The notes under the pieces: model-generated
Database searches by the model: none
What the model was told of the DNA's origin: nothing
The model's input: the letters and a program-made list of their open reading frames with translations, nothing else
Assembly: GCA_938020505.1 (NCBI GenBank)
Contig: CALIHR010000022.1
Span: 1 to 42,756 of the forward strand
DNA length: 42,756 nt
Reading direction: 5' to 3'
Origin: an uncultured Actinobaculum sp.
GTDB taxonomy: Bacteria > Actinomycetota > Actinomycetes > Actinomycetales > Actinomycetaceae
Shown: piece after piece, positions 24,326 through 32,517 of the stretch
Layout of the letters: each line of letters starts with the position of its first letter
Position numbering within the stretch: position 1 is the first letter of the stretch
Translations under genes and position numbers: made by a program

Positions 24326-27174
24326 TGGCCGATCACTTCTTTCTCAGCCTCCGTGAGCTTCCTGTCCCCCACCATCTTGTTTGCAGCCGCTTCCGCCTCG
24401 GCGAGCTTCACGTCTTTCACAAGGCGAAAACTCCCGAACAAGGCATCGCTGGCGTCGTAGGCGATGCCGTCGGAGACCAGCAGAGCCTGCGCATTGACCA
24501 CCGGAGTTCTGAAACGCTGAACCACCTGGCCGACGGCGAGGTCAAAGACAACGATCTGCTTCTGCACCCGGATGAGGAACTTGTCTTGATTCGCGTCAAG
24601 CACCTGCCCCGAGCGTATGTGGCGGGCGATTTCCCTCGGCGCTTCGACCTTCCGCTTGACATTGCCCGATGCGTCGACGGTGCTGATCGAGTTGCCGGAC
24701 AGCAGTGTCGCGGATTCGAATGCGCCGTCCTTCCCCGAAACGGCGTAGACTGTCCCCGTCCCCCGCTTGAGGAGCTTGCCCGTCTTGACGTTGTACGCCT
24801 GCCATTTTCCCCCCTCCCGGTTGACGAGGAGAACAGATCCGTCGGCACTCGCCAGGAGCGAGGCGACGTCGCCGTCCTTCTGCGACCCATAAGAGCCTAG
24901 TTTTCCGCTGGAGTCGTAGTGGACGATCTCCCCTTTGTCCGTCACGTATACGACGTCGTGGGACGGGCCGAAGACGATCGAGGTTTCCGACGCTCCCAAA
25001 GGCATATTCTCGTGAGTCCTGTACTCGGCTTTGCCGGAGACGGAAAGAACGCTCACGCCTTCCGTGTGCGACTGCGACAAGAACGCGAGCGCCTTTCCGT
25101 CGTTGCTCACGGCTGAGTCGCTGGAACTGCTAATCTTCGTCGGAGTGTCTTCCCCCTTCTTCTTGCGCGCATCGACGATCACTCCTCCGTTTCTGCCGCT
25201 GCTGTAGAGGAAATTGCCGTTGTTGGAGCGGACGACGACGGAGCCTTTGGCTTGGACTCCCCCGTCGGGGGCCGCGACGTCGTAGACCGTAAGGTTGCCG
25301 TCGGAGCTTGCCGTGACGAACCGCTTCCCGTCCCGGGTGAACCTCCCGCGCTCAATGGGGGATCCGCTATAGGCCCTCGCCGCAGCCGGCGATTTAGCAA
25401 TGTCGTACGACGCGGCGTCAGACAAATCGTTCCACAACATGAGCTCTCTGCCGTTCGTTCCGAGGATGAATGCGTCGTCGCGCGGGGAAAGCCACGCCAG
25501 GCTTCGAGCGCCGCCTTCCATCAGCGCATACGAGGAGAGTTCTTTGCCCGTCGCAGCATCGACTTTCTTCCTCACAGCGGGGTCGATGACGAACGCGCCG
25601 TCTTTCGAGACTTTGGCCATTCCTCCGCCGTAACGTTTTTCGACAGAATTGGAGACGACAGATCCCGACGGCAGGGAAACCACATGCATCGTCTTCGCGG
25701 AAAAGTAAACGAGCTTGTTTCCCGACCTCGAATAGTCTACGGATCCGCCTTCCGCACGGCTCTCGGCCAGCGCGGCGGCGTCCTGGGCGGGGTCGACAAT
25801 CGCCTGGCGAAGGGCGCCGGTGGCGCCGTCGTATCTTTCGGCGCCGCCGCCTTTGAACGCAACGGCGAATTCCGAGCCGTCCGGGACGCAGTCGAAGTGG
25901 ACAAACGGCCTGCTGGAAAAATCGACGTCGAAGATCTGCGCCCCCGTTTTCACGTCGTAGCCGCGAACGCGGGGGCTGCCTTTTGCCGGGTCGTGGACCA
26001 CGAAAAGGCGGTCGCCGGCGAGAATCGTGCCAAGTATCGCCCGAGCATCCGCGATTCGAACGGTCCTGGCCGGGCCGCCGTCCGCGGGAGTCACCGTCAG
26101 GCGCCCCTGCCTGTCGATGCCGTAGAAACGGGTTCCGTCGGCCGACGCGCCGACGTCGATGGGCTTCTCCGACAGGGTGACCGAGCGCAGGCGCTTGCCG
26201 TTCTCGCTGCTCCACACGCTGAGATTCGCACTCTTGCCCGCGGTGACGATCGTGCCGTTGGATCCGACGCCGAAACTCGCAACGCCCGAGTCTGTCTTGA
26301 TTCTCGTCAACGGCGCCAGCGGGCCCTGCGACGTCGCACCGGTGACGTTGACGTAGTGCCTTCCGCGCAGCGCGGAATACGAATCCCAGGAAGGCTTCGC
26401 CCTGGACCAGGCGAGATTGCTGTAGAGAAGGCCGAGCTCTCTGTCGCCGCCGGCGATCGTCGTGTCCGCGAGGTTCATGAGGGTTTCCACGCTTCGCTGG
26501 TTTGCCACGTCGCTGTCGCGGCGCGCCTTCATCCACAGCCCCGCACTGGTGACGGCGAACAGACCGGTCACGAGCGTGGCGGCGGCTGTTGCGGCGGTGA
26601 TCCGGCGCATCCGACGCTCACGCTGACGCTGCCGCAAATCACCCAACGACACCCCCACAACACCAGCCATCAACCGATCAATCCCATCCCGACGCAACAC
26701 ACCCACCGACTGACGCACCAACCGATCCACCACACCCGACCCACACCCCTCAAACCCCCCAAACCCCTCCGACCTCACCGCACCCGCACGCACATCCACA
26801 GCCAACACATCCCCACCCACAACATCCCCCACAACCACACCCGGATCACCCTCCACCACAACAGCCAACACATGATCCACACCCCGCACCCGCGAAAAAA
26901 ACTCCACCTCACGCATACACCACACCGACCCCGCCGTCCGCGGCGAACACACCACCACCAAAAACTCCGACTCAGCCAACGCCGACTCAATCAACACACC
27001 CAACTCACCCGACGCCAACTCCTCCACATCACGAAACACACGAAAACCCCGCCTCTTAGACACACCCCCAACAGACCCCGCAACCACATACCCCTCCACC
27101 AACCGCGCAACAGCCCTCGCCACATCCGCATCCGGACGCACATGCCGATACGACACAAACACGTCATACTTCAC
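24322..27174 (-). CDS. TIR-TM-beta-propeller protein A
   Basis: A 950-residue protein. The TIR domain (residues 1-about 130) opens MKYDVFVSYRHVRPDADVAR; SVWCMREVEFF contains Glu89 where catalytic TIR NADases carry their Glu. A helical linker ending in Arg-rich RQRQRERRMRR leads to one membrane helix (about 194-216), predicting TIR inside and the C-terminal part outside. Residues about 260-920 are repeated four-stranded units typical of WD40/PQQ-like propellers (e.g. GTIVTAGKSANLSVWSSENG). A short helical tail (ANKMVGDRKLTEAEKEVI) resembles the end of many WD40 conflict proteins. The start is GTG overlapping the upstream gene by 4 bp. Codon use in the first 198 codons is strikingly G/T-rich and unlike the host-like propeller part. 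Confidence 0.85.
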   Translation of the reverse strand: MKYDVFVSYRHVRPDADVARAVARLVEGYVVAGSVGGVSKRRGFRVFRDVEELASGELGVLIESALAESEFLVVVCSPRTAGSVWCMREVEFFSRVRGVDHVLAVVVEGDPGVVVGDVVGGDVLAVDVRAGAVRSEGFGGFEGCGSGVVDRLVRQSVGVLRRDGIDRLMAGVVGVSLGDLRQRQRERRMRRITAATAAATLVTGLFAVTSAGLWMKARRDSDVANQRSVETLMNLADTTIAGGDRELGLLYSNLAWSRAKPSWDSYSALRGRHYVNVTGATSQGPLAPLTRIKTDSGVASFGVGSNGTIVTAGKSANLSVWSSENGKRLRSVTLSEKPIDVGASADGTRFYGIDRQGRLTVTPADGGPARTVRIADARAILGTILAGDRLFVVHDPAKGSPRVRGYDVKTGAQIFDVDFSSRPFVHFDCVPDGSEFAVAFKGGGAERYDGATGALRQAIVDPAQDAAALAESRAEGGSVDYSRSGNKLVYFSAKTMHVVSLPSGSVVSNSVEKRYGGGMAKVSKDGAFVIDPAVRKKVDAATGKELSSYALMEGGARSLAWLSPRDDAFILGTNGRELMLWNDLSDAASYDIAKSPAAARAYSGSPIERGRFTRDGKRFVTASSDGNLTVYDVAAPDGGVQAKGSVVVRSNNGNFLYSSGRNGGVIVDARKKKGEDTPTKISSSSDSAVSNDGKALAFLSQSHTEGVSVLSVSGKAEYRTHENMPLGASETSIVFGPSHDVVYVTDKGEIVHYDSSGKLGSYGSQKDGDVASLLASADGSVLLVNREGGKWQAYNVKTGKLLKRGTGTVYAVSGKDGAFESATLLSGNSISTVDASGNVKRKVEAPREIARHIRSGQVLDANQDKFLIRVQKQIVVFDLAVGQVVQRFRTPVVNAQALLVSDGIAYDASDALFGSFRLVKDVKLAEAEAAANKMVGDRKLTEAEKEVIGQ
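26579..27173 (-). repeat. 595-bp identical TIR-module repeat, copy A
   Basis: This segment matches 29482-30076 base for base (offset 2,903) as far as I can read. It encodes the TIR domain, linker and the first residues of the membrane helix, ending after ITAATAAA. The copies diverge at once on both sides: at the start codon (GTG here, ATG in copy B) and within the membrane helix. The plus strand is almost free of G over long runs, so the coding strand is G/T-rich. Confidence 0.92.
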
Positions 27175-30077
27175 CGTATTTCCTCCTTGTCTTCTTCGGA
27201 CAGCCGCCGTCCGCCGAGCACCCTGTCGGCAGTCTTCTCGAGCTCGGCAAGAGAGTGCATCTCAGTCTCTTTGAAATCGTCTCGAGAGTCGGTCCCAAGA
27301 ACGCTGTACGCAAGGCGTCGGCCCACAAAAAACGCCCTAGGATATCGGGCGTCCGTCGATATCCTCCTCGTAACCTTTCCGGTCCGGGCGTCGATGACGA
27401 AGTACGAGCTTTCGGAAGACGGCACAACGACCTCCGTGCCGTCGCCCGACCCTTCGAAAAGAACCTCGCCGTCCGAGCGGACGCCCGAAGGAAGCGCGAC
27501 GTTCGAGAGCTCCTCTCCGCTGCTGTCTCGGCGAACGAGCCTGCCTCCGCCGACGGACAGCGTCGATTCAAGTTTTCCGCCGCTTCCGACGACGCTGAGC
27601 ATTTCGCCGGATCCCATTGCCACAAGACTGCCTCCGTCGACCTTGAAAATCTGCCAACTCGCTTCGGCGTTCGCGGGCTGATTCGATCGCGTGACGGCCA
27701 AAAGGCTGCCATCCGCGCTCGCTCTGAGGGAGAGCACCTCGCCCCCGAAATCGAGGTAGGTTTCGCGTTTGCCGGAGGCGTCGTAGCGGACCACTTTTCC
27801 CTCGGCAGTCACATAGACGACGTCGTCGCGCCTGCCGAACACGGCCAGGGGACGATCGCCCGTATACTCAGTGCCCACCTTCTCTTGCGGAGAATACAGG
27901 ACCGTGCGGCCGTGCGAAACGAGCAGCTGACTGGCATCCTGCCGGGAGACCCAAGCCACCTTCCCGCGGTTGCTCACGGCCACCCTGCTCAGGCTCGAAG
28001 GGGGCGCGGCAGACGCCTCTTCCGTCGTCCCGGCCTGGTGGACAAGGCCGAGCACGCCGGTATTGCCGTAAACATACTTCCCGTCGTTGGAACGCGCGAG
28101 CATTTCAGCGCGCGCTTTATACGACCGGTCGGTTCCGCGAACGTCGACGACGTTGACCGTGCCGTCCCTGCCGAGGGCGAAGAGCTTCGACGCGTCTTTC
28201 GTCGGTCCGACTTGCGCAATCTCCGTCCCGAGGTTGTCCGTCTTGCCCACCGTGCGAAGAAAAGGTCTATTGGTGCGAACGTCCCATGCAGCGAGGGAGT
28301 TGTCCGAATTGATGGTGAGGAAAAGCGAATCGCCGGAAAGCAACGCGCCGTTTTCAGGGTTAGGCGCTTCCTGGCCTCTCGCCCGTTCAGGGATCGCGAG
28401 ACCGGCAAAAAGCGCTCCTTCATTGACCAGATCGATCCGGCCTGAAGAAAGCGAACTCCCGTGTGGGACATAATAGGCCCATCGGCCGTCATCGGATATG
28501 GACAAAGACGCCAGTGTGCCAGGAAGGGAGCCCTTGCGACGGGTCAGGAGCTCTCCGGTGCCGGTGTTCACTCTATAGAGGTACGTCGCAGAATAGTAGA
28601 GGAGATTCTTCCCGCCAAGCGCATAGCTCACCAGACCGTTGACATTCTGGGTGTGCTTCCGCTCCTCCGCTCGGCGGGCGGCGTCTTCTTCGCGCGAGAC
28701 GATCGCCCCTTTCTCGTTGCCCGCCGAGTCGTAGCGAAACGCTCCGCCTCCTTCGTAGGAGACGGCGAACTCCTTGCCGTCTGCCTGAACGGCGTAGCTC
28801 TCGAACCCGGGGAATTCTTTGTCGAAGAGCACCGTGCCCTTGGCTATGTCGTACGCCGCGATGTGCACGCTGCCGCCGTCCTTATACGGCAGATAAAAGC
28901 GGCCCGCCGTCACGTGCGCCCGAATGGGCAAGGCTCCATACTTCACTTTGAAACCGCTCAGGCGCTTGCCCGTTGCATCCAGAACGTTCACTTTTCCGCT
29001 CTTAGTCAGAACCAGAAAGTCTCCGCGGGAATTAGCCCTGTCCACGTACAGAGGCCGCTCGGCGACGTCGATCCTTTTGATGCGCTTGCCGGTGTACGAA
29101 TCCCACAGCGTCACATGCGCGCCCTGACCGCCGGTGAGGAACGAATCGCCATTCTGCGAGACGATGATCATGCTGGCTTTGTCGCCCGCTGCGCTGGTGT
29201 CGACCTTCGAAAGGACCGTCATCGGCGGGTAGACGGCGCCCTCGACCAGATTTTCGTAGTACTTGGTCCTCAAAACGTCGTACGAGGAGCTCTTGGGATC
29301 CGCCTTCTTCCAGGCCTCCTTCGCGTACAGAAGCCCGCGGACCCGGTCGCCCGAGGCGATGGTTTCCGACGCCATCCTCATCGTCACCGTCGCACTCTCC
29401 TCGTTGGCCGCCCGTTCGGCGCTCCTGGCCCGCAGCCACAGGCCGGTCACCGACACGCCGATGCCGCCCATGACAAGCGCCGCGGCGGCTGTTGCGGCGG
29501 TGATCCGGCGCATCCGACGCTCACGCTGACGCTGCCGCAAATCACCCAACGACACCCCCACAACACCAGCCATCAACCGATCAATCCCATCCCGACGCAA
29601 CACACCCACCGACTGACGCACCAACCGATCCACCACACCCGACCCACACCCCTCAAACCCCCCAAACCCCTCCGACCTCACCGCACCCGCACGCACATCC
29701 ACAGCCAACACATCCCCACCCACAACATCCCCCACAACCACACCCGGATCACCCTCCACCACAACAGCCAACACATGATCCACACCCCGCACCCGCGAAA
29801 AAAACTCCACCTCACGCATACACCACACCGACCCCGCCGTCCGCGGCGAACACACCACCACCAAAAACTCCGACTCAGCCAACGCCGACTCAATCAACAC
29901 ACCCAACTCACCCGACGCCAACTCCTCCACATCACGAAACACACGAAAACCCCGCCTCTTAGACACACCCCCAACAGACCCCGCAACCACATACCCCTCC
30001 ACCAACCGCGCAACAGCCCTCGCCACATCCGCATCCGGACGCACATGCCGATACGACACAAACACGTCATACTTCAT
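27171..30077 (-). CDS. TIR-TM-beta-propeller protein B
   Basis: A 968-residue paralogue of protein A and the first gene of the operon. Residues 1-198 are identical to A, including Glu89 of the TIR domain. The membrane helix then differs (LVMGGIGVSVTGLWLRA), as does the propeller (about 260-930). The two propellers remain alignable, e.g. DGKEFAVSYEGGGAFRYD here versus DGSEFAVAFKGGGAERYD in A, so they are diverged homologues and not unrelated sensors. The tail AELEKTADRVLGGRRLSEED matches the A tail. ATG at 30077 has GGGG about 6-9 nt upstream. It overlaps gene A by 4 bp (GTGA). I infer a membrane TIR sensor; ligand unknown. Confidence 0.85.
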   Translation of the reverse strand: MKYDVFVSYRHVRPDADVARAVARLVEGYVVAGSVGGVSKRRGFRVFRDVEELASGELGVLIESALAESEFLVVVCSPRTAGSVWCMREVEFFSRVRGVDHVLAVVVEGDPGVVVGDVVGGDVLAVDVRAGAVRSEGFGGFEGCGSGVVDRLVRQSVGVLRRDGIDRLMAGVVGVSLGDLRQRQRERRMRRITAATAAAALVMGGIGVSVTGLWLRARSAERAANEESATVTMRMASETIASGDRVRGLLYAKEAWKKADPKSSSYDVLRTKYYENLVEGAVYPPMTVLSKVDTSAAGDKASMIIVSQNGDSFLTGGQGAHVTLWDSYTGKRIKRIDVAERPLYVDRANSRGDFLVLTKSGKVNVLDATGKRLSGFKVKYGALPIRAHVTAGRFYLPYKDGGSVHIAAYDIAKGTVLFDKEFPGFESYAVQADGKEFAVSYEGGGAFRYDSAGNEKGAIVSREEDAARRAEERKHTQNVNGLVSYALGGKNLLYYSATYLYRVNTGTGELLTRRKGSLPGTLASLSISDDGRWAYYVPHGSSLSSGRIDLVNEGALFAGLAIPERARGQEAPNPENGALLSGDSLFLTINSDNSLAAWDVRTNRPFLRTVGKTDNLGTEIAQVGPTKDASKLFALGRDGTVNVVDVRGTDRSYKARAEMLARSNDGKYVYGNTGVLGLVHQAGTTEEASAAPPSSLSRVAVSNRGKVAWVSRQDASQLLVSHGRTVLYSPQEKVGTEYTGDRPLAVFGRRDDVVYVTAEGKVVRYDASGKRETYLDFGGEVLSLRASADGSLLAVTRSNQPANAEASWQIFKVDGGSLVAMGSGEMLSVVGSGGKLESTLSVGGGRLVRRDSSGEELSNVALPSGVRSDGEVLFEGSGDGTEVVVPSSESSYFVIDARTGKVTRRISTDARYPRAFFVGRRLAYSVLGTDSRDDFKETEMHSLAELEKTADRVLGGRRLSEEDKEEIR
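29482..30076 (-). repeat. 595-bp identical TIR-module repeat, copy B
   Basis: Direct repeat of 26579-27173 in the same orientation. Recombination between the copies would delete exactly 2,903 bp and leave one hybrid gene. No inverted termini, target duplications or transposase are visible, which points to gene conversion or recent tandem duplication with sensor divergence. Confidence 0.92.
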
Positions 30078-30136
30078 GGAAACCCCCGTCTCGAATGCAT
30101 GGGCAAAGGCCGACGATCCGGTGCAACCGCCGAACG

Positions 30137-30142
30137 ATTCTA
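30137..30142 (-). promoter_or_regulatory. Possible -10 box of the TIR operon
   Basis: On the minus strand TAGAAT lies about 60 bp before the ATG at 30077. No good -35 box is seen at 17-18 bp, so the call is weak. Confidence 0.3.
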
Positions 30143-30247
30143 AGCGACCGTCTGATGCCTCACACAGCCGCCGGACGACCTTCAGGCAACCGCCGGACGC
30201 CTCAAGCCGTCACAGGAAACATCCTAATGTTTCACTTCGCTCCGGGG

Positions 30248-30283
30248 AAAGGAGCACCGTTCCCCAAAGGAGCGCCGTTCCCC
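30248..30283. repeat. 18-bp tandem duplication
   Basis: AAAGGAGCACCGTTCCCC (30248-30265) is followed directly by AAAGGAGCGCCGTTCCCC (30266-30283), one mismatch. It sits in the 329-bp divergent gap between the TIR operon and glgE (30078-30406), which otherwise shows no gene. Confidence 0.7.
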
Positions 30284-30393
30284 AATCGGGGACGGCTGCT
30301 TCCGGCAGTCTGCAACGGAGTCCGCCAGTCCCACGTTGCGGACTCTTCCAGTCCATTCTTCGAGCGCTCCGTGCAATAACAACGCGCACCCTT

Positions 30394-30399
30394 TAGGCT
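30394..30399 (+). promoter_or_regulatory. -10 box TAGGCT of leaderless glgE
   Basis: TAGGCT ends 7 nt before the GTG at 30407 with no Shine-Dalgarno sequence between, fitting a leaderless mRNA for the glgE-maltokinase pair. Confidence 0.45.
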
Positions 30400-30406
30400 G
30401 TGAACT

Positions 30407-32503
30407 GTGAGCACTCCGAAGAAGCAGTCCGCGCCGCGAGCGCATGAAGTCCCAGCCGCCCCGGACAGCGCGTCAGCGCCTGCGGAGGCGGCGTCGTCCC
30501 CGGCCTTTGCCCCTGCCATCGGCCGAATACCGATCATGGAGGTCACCCCCCAGGTCGAAGGCGGGCGCCTGGCCGCCAAAGGCACGGAAGGCGAGTCTTT
30601 CCCCGTCCAGGCAACCGTGTTCCGCGAAGGCCACGACAAGTTCGCGGCCCAGACGGAGCTGATCGACCCCTCCGGCCAAGTCGTCCAAACCTCCCCCATG
30701 GTCCTCGTCCTTCCGGGCCTCGGAAGATACGAAGGGTGGCTCACTCCCGGATACCCGGGCTCGTGGGCCTTTCGCGTGCGCGCGTGGTCCGACCCTTACG
30801 CGACGTGGATCCACAACGCCGAGGTGAAGTTGGAGGCCGACGTCGACGTCGAACTCGTCTTCCTCGAAGCCGCCGCGCTTTTCAGGCGAGCGGCCGAGGG
30901 CGCCCCCGAGGGCTCCGAAGCCAGGCGCGCCTTCGAGGCCGCCGCCGAAGCCGCCGCGAACGGCGAGGCCTCGACAGACGACCGCTTCGCCGCCGCGACG
31001 TCGCCCGAGGTGCGGGCGGCCTTCGAGGAGGCCCCCCTGCGCGACCTTGAAACGGAGAGCGCGACGCTGCCCGTGAACGTCGACCGCATCCGGGCGCTCG
31101 TCGGCTCGTGGTACGAGATCTTCCCGCGCTCAATCGGGGCGTACAAGGACGGCGAGGGCTGGCATTCGGGAACGCTGCGCACCGCCGCGGGCGACCTCGA
31201 CCGCATCGCCGGCATGGGCTTCGACGTCCTGTACCTCACACCCGTCCACCCGATCGGTTCGACGAACAGGAAGGGCCGCAACAACACGCTGACGGCCGAG
31301 CCGGGCGACCCTGGAAGCCCCTACGCCATCGGCTCGCACGAGGGCGGACACGACGCCATCCACCCCGACCTGGGGACATTCGAAGACTTCGACTTCTTCG
31401 TCGGCGAGGCGAAGAAGCGCGGGATGGAGGTGGCTTTGGACATCGCCCTCCAGTGTTCGCCCGACCATCCGTGGCTGACCGAGCATCCGGAGTGGTTCAC
31501 GACGAGGGCCGACGGGACGATCGCCTATGCGGAGAACCCTCCGAAGAAGTATCAAGACATCTACCCTCTCAACTTCGACAACGACCCGGAGGGAATCTAC
31601 CGAGAGATCAAGAGGATTCTGGAACTGTGGACGGAACACGGGGTGACGATCTTCCGTGTGGACAACCCGCACACGAAGCCGGTGAACTTCTGGGAGCGGA
31701 TACTTGCGGACTTCAGGGAGAGCCATCCCGAGGTGATCTTCCTGGCCGAGGCCTTCACGCAGCCGCCGATGATGCGAGGGCTGGGCGCCGTCGGCTTCCA
31801 TCAGAATTACACGTACTTCACCTGGCGCAACGAAAAGAAGGAGATCGAGGACTACCTGTGGGAGCTCGCCCGGATCTCCGACGATCGCATGCGACCGGCC
31901 TTCTGGCCCACGACCCACGACATTCTCACCCCCTACATGCAGCGCGGCGGCCTCGCGGCCTTCTCCATCCGCGCCGTGCTGGCGGCGACGGGCGCCCCCA
32001 CGTGGGGCGTCTATTCTGGCTATGAGCTCGTCGAGAACGTGGCGCGCCCGGACGCCGAAGAGCAGATCAACAACGAGAAGTACGAGTTCAAGGCCCGCGA
32101 CTACACGCCGGGCGAGGACAACGGCATCCCCCACCTGCTCGGCAACCTCAATCGGATTCGCAAGGAACATCCTGCGCTCCAGCGCCTGCGCGGGCTCGTC
32201 ATCAACCCGACGTCGAACGAGAAGATCCTTTCTTTCACGCGCTTCGCCCGCCCGGAGGAGACTCCCAACGGAAAGCCCGACGCCGTCATCGTGGTCCTCA
32301 ACCTCGACCCGTACGCGACCCGCGACGCCGTCGTCTACCTCGATCTGACGCCCTTCGGCGTGAATCCGAGGTGGGACGCCGGCCCCATCTTGCGGGTCAC
32401 CGACGAGCTGTCCGGGCAGACGTTCCTGTGGAACGAAAGCCCGTACGTCAGCCTCGATCCGCGCGGACAGTGCGCGCACATTCTCTCAGTCAAAACAATT
32501 TAA
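30407..32503 (+). CDS. glgE: Maltosyltransferase GlgE
   Basis: A 698-residue GH13 (subfamily 3) alpha-1,4-glucan:maltose-1-phosphate maltosyltransferase that lengthens cytoplasmic alpha-glucan. After an Ala/Pro-rich start, an Ig-like N domain (about 40-145) and a helical S-like domain precede the barrel. Family blocks are RIRALVGSWYEIFPRS, VHPIGSTNRKGRNNTL and IALQCSPDHPWL. Catalytic residues are visible: Asp419 (FRVDNPHTKP), Glu448 (LAEAF) and Asp505 (TTHDIL, where many relatives read TPDIL). GTG at 30407 follows a -10 box closely. Its stop overlaps an in-frame ATG of the maltokinase frame by one base (TAATG), so the two genes are coupled. Confidence 0.95.
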   Translation: MSTPKKQSAPRAHEVPAAPDSASAPAEAASSPAFAPAIGRIPIMEVTPQVEGGRLAAKGTEGESFPVQATVFREGHDKFAAQTELIDPSGQVVQTSPMVLVLPGLGRYEGWLTPGYPGSWAFRVRAWSDPYATWIHNAEVKLEADVDVELVFLEAAALFRRAAEGAPEGSEARRAFEAAAEAAANGEASTDDRFAAATSPEVRAAFEEAPLRDLETESATLPVNVDRIRALVGSWYEIFPRSIGAYKDGEGWHSGTLRTAAGDLDRIAGMGFDVLYLTPVHPIGSTNRKGRNNTLTAEPGDPGSPYAIGSHEGGHDAIHPDLGTFEDFDFFVGEAKKRGMEVALDIALQCSPDHPWLTEHPEWFTTRADGTIAYAENPPKKYQDIYPLNFDNDPEGIYREIKRILELWTEHGVTIFRVDNPHTKPVNFWERILADFRESHPEVIFLAEAFTQPPMMRGLGAVGFHQNYTYFTWRNEKKEIEDYLWELARISDDRMRPAFWPTTHDILTPYMQRGGLAAFSIRAVLAATGAPTWGVYSGYELVENVARPDAEEQINNEKYEFKARDYTPGEDNGIPHLLGNLNRIRKEHPALQRLRGLVINPTSNEKILSFTRFARPEETPNGKPDAVIVVLNLDPYATRDAVVYLDLTPFGVNPRWDAGPILRVTDELSGQTFLWNESPYVSLDPRGQCAHILSVKTI

Positions 32504-32517
32504 TGAAAGGCGACGCT

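Noticed and set aside
25252..27681. A very long plus-strand open frame with a His/Thr/Pro-rich section opposite the TIR gene
   Set aside because: It is the antisense shadow of the TIR-propeller gene. The odd composition comes from the G-poor plus strand, and no homology or start signal supports it. The same holds for 28461-30143.
26579..30076. Insertion sequence or transposon as explanation of the 595-bp repeats
   Set aside because: The repeats encode the TIR domain in frame, have no inverted ends or target duplications, and no transposase is nearby.
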